Source: Petrosia ficiformis (Eukaryota; Porifera; Demospongiae; Haplosclerida; Petrosiidae). Taken from it: a DNA stretch of 64,000 nucleotides. Positions 35,093-47,400 of the stretch are shown one piece after another. The stretch's first letter is position 1. Each line of letters opens with the position of its first letter. The stretch spans positions 3,937,960 to 4,001,959 of the forward strand of contig OX345641.1 of assembly GCA_947044365.1 (NCBI GenBank), in the 5' to 3' direction. Below the pieces are notes generated by a model. The model did no database searches and was not told the origin of the DNA. It saw only the letters and a program-made list of their open reading frames with translations. The translations under genes and the position numbers were made by a program.

Positions 35093-35398
35093 GTTGAGAC
35101 TTTAGAGGTAGACCTTCTTCATTGTTTTTTGAAGGAAAACAGAGAATAAGATGTAAAATATATACACAAATTATAGCTACATTTCTTTCATTGATATTCT
35201 TATTTTGTCTTTTAGGATATAAAGTTATAACAGTTTTAATTAGTGCCCATGAATGTTTTTCAAATTTGTATTATGTGTATTCCATGTAACAAAAGTATTG
35301 TTTCTTTCATACAAAAACTTTATTATATTTAGAAAAAAAATGTAGTGCTTTGTATTACTTTGCCACATAGGCAAGGGTCCTGTCCCGATGGTGCACGT
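35093..35398 (+). mobile_element. Truncated piggyBac-type derivative (right end)
   Basis: It matches the inner left and right parts of the internally deleted derivative at 15289-16052 (GAAAACAGAGAATAAGATG, TTGATATTCTTATTTTGTCT, GCCACATAGGCAAGGGTCC) and ends just before TTA. The left end is missing. Confidence 0.75.
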
Positions 35399-35399
35399 T

Positions 35400-36240
35400 A
35401 AACAAGTATTGATCTAAATGGTGCAAACTATACAGATCAGAGATTACATCACTAACCATAACCATTTAAACACATATTCAACAAATAGGTGTAAGGTCTA
35501 ACAATACAGAAATAATAATTAAATATTAAGACATACAGTACCTCTAAAGTAACATAGACAGTCTATCCTTCAACTGCAATTCAACCTATATAATTATCAT
35601 GTATATAAACATGTCTATACCTTGTACCAGACTAACATATAATGCATATTACTATGGCTATACACAATGCTAGTAAATATTGATTTGAATATTATATCAT
35701 TGTAATATATAGCAGACAGATGTTACAAGTTGTTTCAGATCATAAATCTACTTTCAATGTTTATTTGCAAAATATTCCATATAATCATATTTTATAATAC
35801 ACATAATTTAATATGTGGAGACAACCTTGATGTTGGTGATTATACATATCATTGAAAACATTGAAAGGAATTTGGACGCTTTTAAAACAATTAGCAGCGC
35901 TAGCTGTCTATCTATTAATTATAATAGATATTTATATTATATATACATATATTATGTGTGCATGTGTGATGTGTGTTTATTACACATGCAATTAGTGCAT
36001 GAAATGGAATAGTGCATATATGAAAGCAATATGGTGTGCACATGAGTGGTGATTGTTAATTATGTTCAAGTTGGCTTTTTTTCATCAAGTGATTATTGTG
36101 ATCTCATCTATACCAACATTATAGCACTATACTACAGGAAAATAGTTCAAAGAGTTTAATTTGCTATATAATTATACAAATATAATACAAAAGTAAACTT
36201 TCCTAATAATTATTACAACAATAATACAATATCAAAATAT
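35400..36240. other. AT-rich intergenic DNA
   Basis: No gene or distinct repeat recognised. It is the 3' flank of the transporter on the minus strand. Confidence 0.4.
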
Positions 36241-36244
36241 GAAA

Positions 36245-37978
36245 TCAGCTGCACTTCCAGGTGTTATAATTGCTTTTGATACTGTATAGTTCATCATCAC
36301 TATCATCTTCTTCATCATCTCTGTTGTGTAGTAGTTCTCTCTCATACTGTTCCTCAATAATGGCTTGTTCATTAACAATCTCATCTCTCTCACGATAACA
36401 ATAAAATGTACAAACCAAAGAAAATGATACAATCGAAAGAAATATGCCCAAACCCTTCACACCATGATATATATTCCAAGTAGCTGTTTCTACCATGTAT
36501 ACATCAAGCATGTTAACTACTAGATATTTGATAGAGAGTGTTGAATACCAAATTCCAATTAGTAATCCTTTCATTGTATATGGTGCTTGTGCACATATGA
36601 ACTCTAGAACTGTCATGAAGACAAGTAAATATGCTAATCCATGAAGTATTTGTGGTATTATTAGCAATAAGAATAAGTTATCATGTGTTGGAACTTCAGG
36701 GCAAACTCTTCCGCACGTTCCATTTACATCAACTTTTGTATTTGCAAGTAGACACAGAGTAGTAATAGAAAAATTGTGCTTTGTGAATTCTGCTAACTCA
36801 TTTAAATAGCATTGAGAAATTTGTTCTGTAGAAGCTGTTAACAAACTTATAATAGGATAAATTCCTTCACTTATTAAACAAATGAATAATCCTAAACGAA
36901 CCCTTTTTAGTAAATTTTGAGTATATTTAGCAAAATACTTCTTTATAAAGAATTGATACAGTGGTATTCCAATCAGAATCACAAGTAATATTGCATGTTC
37001 TGGATTCAATACTAGCAGCAGCATAGTCCACAATGTAGGACATCCTAAGTTATACATCATGTATTGACTGAGTGAATATCCATCACCTGATAATTGTAAA
37101 CCAAACAAAGATATTATGAGAAGTAAAAGTTGTAGAAGTGTTTTGACATCTTCAACTTGTTCATTTGTATAAGGTCCACCATATTTGTTTTTGCCCAAAT
37201 TTATACGAGATGGAATATCATTCTCCCAGTATGTGAAAGCACTACGATTAACTGGATATTTGTGTTTCCAGGCAAATTTTATGACATTGACAATCAATTT
37301 AAAAGGACTATTTTGTATTGGGTTGATGAAGACATTTCTGGATTTTCTTATGATGCATAAACCAAGGATAAACAGGATACATTGAATTATGGATGGAGGT
37401 AACATCATCCAACCAAATATCATTTTATCTTGAAAAGGATATTGTAAATTAATTGTACATCGTTGTTGTATGTAAACTATTACTGCAAGAAGAATATAAA
37501 ATATCACAAGTGGACCTAAATGTAGACTCCAATAATACCAGTGAATGAAGGAACTTAACTTTCTTGATGAAGCTTCAAGCATTTGATCCATACCAAATTG
37601 AATGGCATTTGCTTCATACATTCCTAAGCCTGAAATTCCACTGATTAGTATTGGTACTAGAGGAATAGTGTTAGCAATGAACCCATGTAAAAATATTTCT
37701 GGTTTAGAAATATATATTATTGCTGCAGTTAACAATAGTAAAGAACTGACTAAGACTGAACAAAATGCTAGCTTTATCATTCTGTACTGTGTTATACATA
37801 CATCAGCAATCAATCCAACTACAGGATACAAGAGAAATGTCAGACCTTGTATTGCATTCCATATTATTATAGCACGACTTGTCAATACGTGGTAGACCCA
37901 ATTGTTTGTAGTCACAATAAAGAAATGGATGAAGAGACATGTTGTTAGAGTAAAACAAGAAGTATCATTCATTTTCAT
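36245..37978 (-). CDS. POT/SLC15-like membrane transporter (intact)
   Basis: Single-exon frame of 577 residues from ATG 37978 to 36245. The frame is open further upstream, but this ATG matches the start of the paralogue at 28510. About 12 hydrophobic segments are visible. Family signs are NAIQFGMDQMLEASS, SSFIHWYYWSLHLG, a long central loop (WENDIPSRINLGK), LQLSGDGYSLSQYM and ICAQAPYTMKGLLIGIWYS, as in proton-coupled oligopeptide transporters (MFS clan). The substrate is not predictable: the proton/peptide motif ExxER near the N-terminus is not evident, so a divergent lineage is likely. The C-terminus is acidic and cytosolic. The ATG lies 512 bp from the stop of the phosphatase gene on the same strand. 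It is the intact sister of the broken plus-strand copy. Confidence 0.8.
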   Translation of the reverse strand: MKMNDTSCFTLTTCLFIHFFIVTTNNWVYHVLTSRAIIIWNAIQGLTFLLYPVVGLIADVCITQYRMIKLAFCSVLVSSLLLLTAAIIYISKPEIFLHGFIANTIPLVPILISGISGLGMYEANAIQFGMDQMLEASSRKLSSFIHWYYWSLHLGPLVIFYILLAVIVYIQQRCTINLQYPFQDKMIFGWMMLPPSIIQCILFILGLCIIRKSRNVFINPIQNSPFKLIVNVIKFAWKHKYPVNRSAFTYWENDIPSRINLGKNKYGGPYTNEQVEDVKTLLQLLLLIISLFGLQLSGDGYSLSQYMMYNLGCPTLWTMLLLVLNPEHAILLVILIGIPLYQFFIKKYFAKYTQNLLKRVRLGLFICLISEGIYPIISLLTASTEQISQCYLNELAEFTKHNFSITTLCLLANTKVDVNGTCGRVCPEVPTHDNLFLLLIIPQILHGLAYLLVFMTVLEFICAQAPYTMKGLLIGIWYSTLSIKYLVVNMLDVYMVETATWNIYHGVKGLGIFLSIVSFSLVCTFYCYRERDEIVNEQAIIEEQYERELLHNRDDEEDDSDDELYSIKSNYNTWKCS

Positions 37979-38489
37979 CACTTGAATAATACTATATACC
38001 TGAACGATAAGCCTATAATGTATATAGGCGTAGGAATGGGGTGTGTCTTGTGAGGTAGGGGCCGGCAGGAGTGTAGTCTCGTAGGGCCTAGGACCTGTTA
38101 CAAGCTTCCGTCTTGTGACGAGACTAGGGAAAGGCTGACTACGCACCGCCTAAAAATTCACTATCAAATTGCCAGCAGCATAAAAATTAGAGTAGATCTA
38201 ATTCAGTACTTTGTAATTATCTTACGTCTTGCTGCTCGCGAACGAAAACCATTTATTTGCAGTGCACTGACGTGACGCCATAGTCAAATATTAATTAATA
38301 AGATTATTGACCACACCCCCATAAAAGTTTCGCCAATTTATTACCCGAAGCAAAGCAAATTTGCTTTCTAATAACTGTTCACTGCAAATTAAATGTACAA
38401 ACAGTTTTTTTTACACTGGGTGTACTTTAAATATCTCATAACAAACCAATAACTAAATAATTAAACAATAACAATTTTTAGTCATAAGA

Positions 38490-41400
38490 TCATTTCTGAA
38501 GTACAATGGAATCATGTACTTTTCCATCATCATCTCTAACATACTCAAACACTAGAGTACTAGCATTGGTAGTGATACGAGAATAACCGTAATGCTACAA
38601 ATTAGAAGAGAGAATGTACATTATAGTTGTAACCAAAAATAAGTAAATTGAAAAGTTACTTTAAAAAAAATTGTACAAGCACAATTTCTTACTGACCACT
38701 TATGAGTATGTATAATATGTACCATATTATCCGTATAGCCCTAACTTTATGGGGTTAAAGTGTTTGTGCTTTGACGATATTCAACTATTTCACAATAAAT
38801 ATAATTTATTGTGTTCACCAAAAAAAAAACTTTTTTCGCAGTCCATCAGTTTTTATGAAAAGCGTGACAAACACAGCACACGAACATTTAGGGTTATATG
38901 GTATGAAGTGGTGACTACAGTGGACAAGTCTGAATCTCAACAAAAAGAAAACTGTTTCTCCAATTACAATGAATAACAGTGGGCGTGTTGTAAAATCAGG
39001 TATTAAGTCATGCATATAGATATCCCACCAATTCACTACACAAATTTCATGTTTACGCAATTGTTGGGTTAATTCAATGTATAATATAGTTTATACATAT
39101 TGTTTAAGGCTTGCATATCAGAAAAAAATTGGGGATAATTTCTATATCACTATATCCTACCCACAATTGGAAATACTTAATACTTACAACACTATAGTAC
39201 AAACCTCAACATCAATGTACTCAATCCAGTCAGGTGTTACTGATCTAAAGAGAATTAAAAATACAGCTATAGTAATTTATAATGTCATTGAATGGATTGG
39301 TAGATGAAAACGAAAGGATAAAAACAAATGTATTTGTATATCACTAGCTCTCTGATTTTATGGTCCTGCAGGGCTATCCCTAAAATAGCTTAATGAATAT
39401 AATAATTATAATTATGTACTTATATTATGCTGTGTCAGATACGTGATATACATGTTAAAGGTAGTTACATAATTATGTGATTCCAAGGGGCAAGTTCAAT
39501 CAATGACATGATACACAAAGACATGTACACCCAAGCTGTCAACTAGCAGGAGGAAAGCATCTGTAGAAACAGCAACTAATAGCTGTTGTTCACTGAAAGT
39601 AGTTGTTTGGTTTCAGATACAAGAATATCATCAGTGATGATTAACTGTCAACACAAAGCATAGGATACATTTTTTTTCCGTAATTACATCATTCACAAAA
39701 CAATGCCTTTCTATACTCGTGTATTTCATTCTTATACATAACAAAATCTCTCTTCCTGCAAAATAATATTGTAATAGTAATGCTTTGTGGAATCAATGGG
39801 CTCGGTGATACATGATTAAAGATTGGATACAGTAAATTGAATTTACTCAATATATTTTCCAAGTATTTGTCCAGCCATTCCAATTACAGCATGTATAGGT
39901 GCACCTGGAGTACATTTCTCTTTATAAACAGGACAAGTACGTTGATAAGAATGATGATGACCCCACAAGGTTAGATCAACCTTGCTTTCCTATTATATAA
40001 TATAATTATACATAAAAACATTCAGTTTGTGACTGTGTCTTCTAGTGTCTATTACAATCAATAATTTATTGTCTTTAATCACACACCCAGTGTTCTTCCT
40101 TGGCACTTTTGGAAGAGGGCCACCCTCATCTTCTACCTTTTGATGTGGTAAAGGGTGTAGCCTAAATTCTATGATGTAGACTCTAGGCCATACCCTTCCC
40201 TCTGCATTTTCCAGGGAGAACACTGCACACCATTGCAGTACCTATTTAAAGACTGGGGCATTGAAATAACAAAGGACATAGTACTACTACATGTACCACA
40301 CAATGTACACATACCATCAACAAAGGTTCCACATATTCTCGGAGAGTCTTAGCTACAGTTTGCATTCCAGCAGGAAAATCATCATTAGCACTATCAACAT
40401 ACATTGGTCTGAAATATAAAATAATAAATTTACAATCTACATATACAATAATTTCCTTCTTCAGACCACTATATAGTACACAGTAGCAGCTATGTACTAC
40501 CTTTGAAGCTTTATCAACAGAAATTACCAAAGCTCTGGATATTTACCCCTACTATTTTTACTGTCATAATACTTGAACTCTTACAATTTTCTGCTTGTAG
40601 AAATCTTCCAAAATAATGAGTAATACAATAAATACTTTCTCAAATTGCACACAGTGTCTATTGCTCTAACAATGCTAAATTCAACATGCCCATCTTTTTC
40701 TTTAAATACTTCTAAAATCTCTATAAATGGTATATTACTTCATTAATATTAGTGTCAGGAAAACATAATTGCCATCACCACCGTTTATAGGACACACTCC
40801 TGTATGAATCCTTACCTGTGTCCTACAAATATCAACCAAGGAGTTTTCTTCCTATTCACTTTCAGTAATAGATCTTGAATATAGTAGTATTGAGAAGATA
40901 CGGATCCTGAAGTGTAATCGTCTTCCGTACTCATTACTATAATGTGAGCACTACCAATATCAAATCCATAGCTACATGTATGTATTATAATAATCAATAG
41001 TATAATAATACACTACCAATATCATATCTATAGCTATGTATAATAATAAGTTTTCTAACAAATTTAATTTCTTCCTCAAAACGGTCCATTTTTTAAAATA
41101 CATACATACGTACATATACATGTATAGTGTACAAGTAGTTTTTAAATTGCAAATGTATCAATCACTACAAATATTAGTTGAGGGAATGGGAATCAAAGCA
41201 CATAATATAAAAATTAAATTATGCTGTCTGCCACCATATAACCAAAAACAAGCAAACCAGTGAACAAGGAACTGCACCTGTGCATGGAAGAGGCCCATTT
41301 CGAAAATTAGACACACAAAATCAGAAACGTTACCCCCAGAAATATTCTTCTATAATAATTAATATAAGAATTGTATTACTAGTAATATCACTAGTACTGA

Positions 41401-44400
41401 TTTTCTCATACACGTACAGTCTAAAGTAGTAATTTATTACTCTCTACAACATGTTTAGTACTTACCATTCCACACTAGAACTAGCTCGTGGCATTGGAAA
41501 TCTTTTCATATATGGTACACCACATTCTCCACCTGAATCATCTGCACTATAAAATGATCTAAGAGAGAAACAAATGAAATCAAGTAATAGGAGTAAAGTA
41601 GCAATGCACCAACAAGAGATGTAAAGATATCCTGATAAACTGATAATTACATGTACCAATAACCAATACCTTCTGGTTTCAATGAAAATCTGCACTTTTT
41701 CAATAATTATAAATAGCATAAATGACTTTATAAATCACAAGAAATGACATTATTAGTACGCTTACTACAATACCGGTTACATCTTTCAGAAATAACTGAC
41801 TATAAATAATAACCAACAGCAATTACTTATTGATGCATCACTAGAGAAAGGTAAGATTAAGGAAGAAATAAGAATCTAGTAAGTCATGGAAAATATGGAG
41901 GAGAGAAAAAGAATAAGGCTGAGTAAAGGATAGATGGAGGAGAGGAAAAGACTGAGGGAAATACTTAGGAGATCTAAACATCAACACTATGACAGAATGA
42001 CTACTACACTACACTACACTAACAGAGAATTTGGATAGTCCCTTTCGTGGTTTCCAATGGATACCATATAAGGAACACGAGTAGCTATTGGTTGAATGAA
42101 ATCAAAGAACTCATCCCACTATTAAAAATAAATGAAAAATACATGTACGTCTTTCATACATGTACATGGACATGTATTTATATTATAGTGTACAAACAAA
42201 TACATCTGTTACATAATCATCATATTTTATAACCTTTCCCATTATTCTGCTATTTAGCGAAAAAAGTCGACAAAATGTGATATCTAAGAAGAATAACGAT
42301 AGCAATCAATCAATGCAATTCATTTTTATTGACTTCTTGTATAAACTAAATTTTTCATTAAAATATTTGGTGGCAAATGTTGCAAATTAGCTCACACAAT
42401 TATACATCTATTGAACATGTTGTACACAATGTCAGTTCACCTTCAAGATGTCCTCAAAGTAATAAAAGATACTTTACATACATGTACATGTAGTTCAATG
42501 CCAAAAAGGCTAATAACGTGTCATTACTTTGTTTTTCAATTACAGTATACTGTAATTGAATAACAAAGCAATGGATTGGCACACAAAAATGGTGTTCCTA
42601 TGTAAGTGGAATTTTTCAGTGAAAAAAAAGTTTTCATTCATGAATATGCTACTTACCTGAGTGCCACATTAACTATACATGTATGTATTGTCGACTACCC
42701 TACAAAACAGCTAAATTGTAAGCATATCCTCTTGCATAACTTATATCACCAATGTGAAGTACTATGTCTGTATCATTCAACTCCTTTTGGACATGACGTT
42801 TAGTTTTCAGAGGGGGTAGCTGAGCAGGAACAGATTGGAGAGCATTATCAGGTTGTGTTCCTCCCATGTCTAATACAGAATACATGTACATATACATGTA
42901 GGTATAAGATAAGTGACAAGCTAATTATTACATCACAATGCTTCAAATGACATGTGTGCTGCTTATGGACGTGTAAAATGGAACTCCTGTTTTATTTCTT
43001 CCAAATATTAAGAATAGAAAATTGGGGGTTTGAGGACTCTTGGTTTTTTGTAATAGCCCACACTGTCCCTATGATTGCTTTCCATGGGGTTTAATGTTTG
43101 TTTATGTTTATGTTATACATGTACACGTATGTGTTGTATACGTAATAGAACTTCTAGTGCCTGTAGTTTATGTAGAAACTGGAAATAATAGCTGTTCTGC
43201 CAAAAATACATGTACATGTATATTCCTAACATAATTATTGTGCCACAGTAAAATCAGTCATACAGGACACTGTCCAATAAATCTATTGAAGTGGAACTAT
43301 ATACATGTTGTGCTTCTCAAAAAAAGCATGGAGAAAACACTATTACAATGCCTAGTTTCTGAAAATAATTATGCTTATAATTAATAATAATCACATAGTT
43401 CATATAAATATACACTTGTGTAACAAACAGTCGTATATTTGTTGAATATTGTTTCAGTTTGATTAAACAGCTACATGAATATCAAAAAGTAGCTGCATTT
43501 CACCTCTACCATTCATGACCAAGGTTGTCATTAATTGTCCATGTCTGGATCCTTGTATGCAATTTAGTCAGTATAGCTAGTGATATGATAAATGGTACAA
43601 AAATATTTCATGGAAAACCTGGATATTATCCTGATTTACACTATGGCTACTTAGTACAAGTTTACCTCCATATGCTACGATCTTTGTAGTGACATCAGGA
43701 CCAGGAAAAGGAACAGTGAATGTGTACTGCTTACTCCAACCATACTTGTCATCCCCAAATGAATACAAATATTTCATTCCAGGAGTTAATCTAATAAAAA
43801 TAATTATAAATAATTGACACCATAAAATCAGAGTGGGCGTTTCTTTATGATTACATGTACATCATCAATATATCGTCAAATTATTCTAGACATTATATAT
43901 CATTGTTGGGTTTTGGTGTGGTTATTTACAGAAGTGAGTGTATAATAGCAAATGGTTACATCAAGAGATTACCATCAGAGCCCCCTGGAATGATGCAACT
44001 TCCCTAACCATGTATGTAATGTGTATGTGATACAAAGATGTAAATTAAGTTACTTATATAGCAAACTTTGTTGGCTTCTATTTAACAAATGGCAGAAGAA
44101 CAAGTATTTTAAAATAAACTTTTGTTTGAAGTTGTTGTTTTTAAGGTAAAGGTTCCTTTTTGCAAATTGCATCACATAAATATAGAGCAACTGAATGTTG
44201 CATGACCCTCCCCTAATTGTTGATTCTAACTTGCTTTGCTCGAAAGAGGAGTTGTTAAGACAGCCAGGGATTAAAACCCATATTTCGTTAGATGGAGGGA
44301 GACTGGAAGAAACCACGCCTAGCTAATATCTTAGCATTTTTGATAGCTTCTAGTATAGTAGAGAAAATATTATTGAGTGTTCGTTCCTGCCACTTTGGAG

Positions 44401-47400
44401 AGTATGGATGTCCAGGAGTGTCAGGTTCTTGAGGTACAGTGGGGTCACACACACACACACACACATTTTTCCAAACCATTTACAGTAACCCTCCCGAAGA
44501 GGTAGGATCAATTATACGTGTACATACATGTATACATAATTATACACATACATGTACACTGTATTTATATCATATAATTATATGCATTGGTCCTATGGAT
44601 CATGAAGAACATCAATTAACATCAAACAAGTTATTTTAGGTATATATGTAACAAACATTAAACACAAGCCTAATTATGGTATAAATATACAAAATAATAA
44701 TTATGTTGTGCATACACAACAAACTCATATTTGTTTGAATGTCTACACATCTTTATTATTTTCAATATACAGAGCAACATACCCGTTCATAACAACATAG
44801 TGTAGTAATCCAGGATCAATATATCCAACAGTAGTTGCTCGAGGACCACACATGTCTTCAGCTGAATATGTTGTTGTGTTTGCCTGAAATAAGGAAGAAT
44901 AGTAGTCCTACATATTCTTTATTTGGTACACAATATGTTAAACAGATTCTTGAGTACCATAAACATTTTGACTAGATACTAAGTAAAAGTACAAGTACTC
45001 AACTAAGGATTTGAGTACAAGTACAAGTACTGAGGAAAGGACTGTTGTACAAGTACTGATGTACTTGGCTGTATGTCTGCTGACTATCACTGTAAATCAT
45101 CAACCAGGTACAGGTACATGTACAGTACTGCTCAAACGCAAGTTAACAGCCACGTGCATATAAATTTCCGAGTCGCATGCGTCTTCATTTCGAGTCGAAC
45201 GTGTGTGCAAGTATGCGTGCACGCGTGCGAGAATGAGAACGTGTTTGAGCACGAACTCATGCACACGCTCCAGCCTGTATATAACACTTTCAGTTTTATA
45301 AGGTTGTAATTTTACAACTTCCTGTCAGAGAGGAAATGTAAACCCACTTGAAACAATACTAAATTTAAACTGCAATTTACGGCATTTTGGATGTACCACA
45401 CTCCAAATTACTGTAGATTACGAAAGTATACCAATGTGGTGGCGACACATTGGCATTCTATTGTAAAAAACGCCCAAGCTTTGTTTGATGTGGTCGGGCG
45501 GTGCTTTGATTGAAGTGTCCGCCCTTTGACGTTACTTTGAAGTTAGCTTAGGGTAAAAAAAAGTAAAAGGAGATTAGAATGGATGTTGATGTATAGACTT
45601 GCTTTCTATCTAGTTCTAGTGAGAGAGAAAGGGATGTTGGGAGAATAAGTGAAAAATACTATTCGCTTGCAGACTTGAGTGAATGCTGTGCTTGCAGTAA
45701 TTGGTAAGCGAGATTGAGGTGAGTGTTAGATTGCTCCAGAAGGTCCAGAAAGTTGCAAAGAAGCTGCATTCAGTGATGCTGAGCGACACCTCACACATTA
45801 TATGCTTGATCAAGATGGGTGTGGTTATAATAATTTTGAATATGTGTCTGATGCAAGATTGAAAGAGATAAGACTTTGCAACGATCTTTAAAATGTATGT
45901 GTGTATTCTACCTCTCTACCACTGTTTTTCTCTGCTACTGTTTAAGATGCCAAGAGTATTGTTAGAGACAAGGAGAATGATTGTTGCCATCAGCAAGTCT
46001 GGATACTCTGTCCAGGATATACAAAATCGCCTTGCCGAGGAGAACATATATACAAGCAAAGTCTCCATCTATAAGATCCTTCGTAAATACCAACATCATA
46101 GAATAATAACAGATTGTTTTAGATGTTCTCACACTGCAAGGCTCAGTTCAGAGCAGTTAAAGTTTATCAATGATAGCATGGCAAGGAATGATGAAATTAC
46201 AGAGAGACAAATGCATGAACTCCTACATGAGAAGTGGCTGAGTTTGGAGGTATCGATAAGCACTTTTAAAATAGTCTTGCCAGGCCAGCCCCTCACACGA
46301 TACGCGGGAAGAGGGTCTGGTCAAACTCGCATGTTACATTCGTGTTTAACACACCAAAGTTTTGGTGGTGTGTTAACCACAGGCTAAGTGTATAAAGTAT
46401 GTGACGTCAATACTTGTTGATTCTTAATTCTCTACAATGAACACACAGTGCTGTTTATGTCATGATCATTGTCTCTGCAACCCAAGTGTGAAAAAAAGGT
46501 AAATAATATCTATGCTTTAGATAAAAAGTGGGAAAATTTAAAGTTGGAAGTATACTTGTAGTTTGTACTGGGAAAAGATCAACGTGTACTTCAGACATAG
46601 ATTGTCAATCAGCTAACAAGTACACTTGCTTAGTCAATGTTCCCCGTGAAGATAACCCAATAGAATCACAGCAGTTTCCGTGTGGTAGTTGTGTTGAATC
46701 TACTACCGTTCCTACTCATAATGTGTCACTACCTTGCATAAAAGAAGCTATAGCTTCTATCTGTTTGTCTTGCAAGATTTCGTATTCTATTTCTGGCCAC
46801 TCTCTTTGATAGCTGTCTTGATATTCATTATAGCTCCATGTGTATGTTTATTATTTACTTGGTTACTGACACTTTAATTAATTTCACCGACTTAAGAACC
46901 TGCCTCAGCTGCTGACTGCAACACAAATGTAACATGTGAGTTTGACCAGACCCTCATCTCATGTAGTGTGTGAGGGGCTGGCCTGGCAAGACTACTGTCA
47001 AAAGAAAAAGACAAAACATTGGATGGGTGTCAACAAGACCAAAGTATTGTCAACTTGTCAGGGAGATCAACATGGAAAAGCGATTTAGTTAGTGTAAAGA
47101 GCAGATTTCAGTAAAGGTAACATTTGGCAATGTTATCTTCACAGACGAATGCTCTGTGCAACTAGACAATTATGACAGACTATTGAGAATGTGTGGGGAT
47201 CCCTAAAGTACTTCCTACGTCATTCACACAAACCAAAAAATCTTGACTCCCAGCTGATTGCTGGTATTCTTCTGTTTTGGAAAATATTAACACCTGAGGT
47301 TTGCAGCAAATATATATCACACTTCAACAAAGTAATGCCCATAGTAGTTGAAGGTAATGGTGCTGCTTCTGGATATTAGTAATCCTCCTTTTTTTTCTTT

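Noticed and set aside
38054..38146. In-frame extension upstream of the transporter start, with an AGTCTCGT...ACGAGACT hairpin
   Set aside because: The extension has no counterpart in the paralogue, and the arms are only 8 bp.
44050..44479. Two minus frames near a CA microsatellite
   Set aside because: One crosses the microsatellite; no motif; the phosphatase frame does not use them.
46528..46809. 93-codon Cys-rich frame
   Set aside because: It begins with GTG and has no ATG of its own; reported only as content of the nested element.
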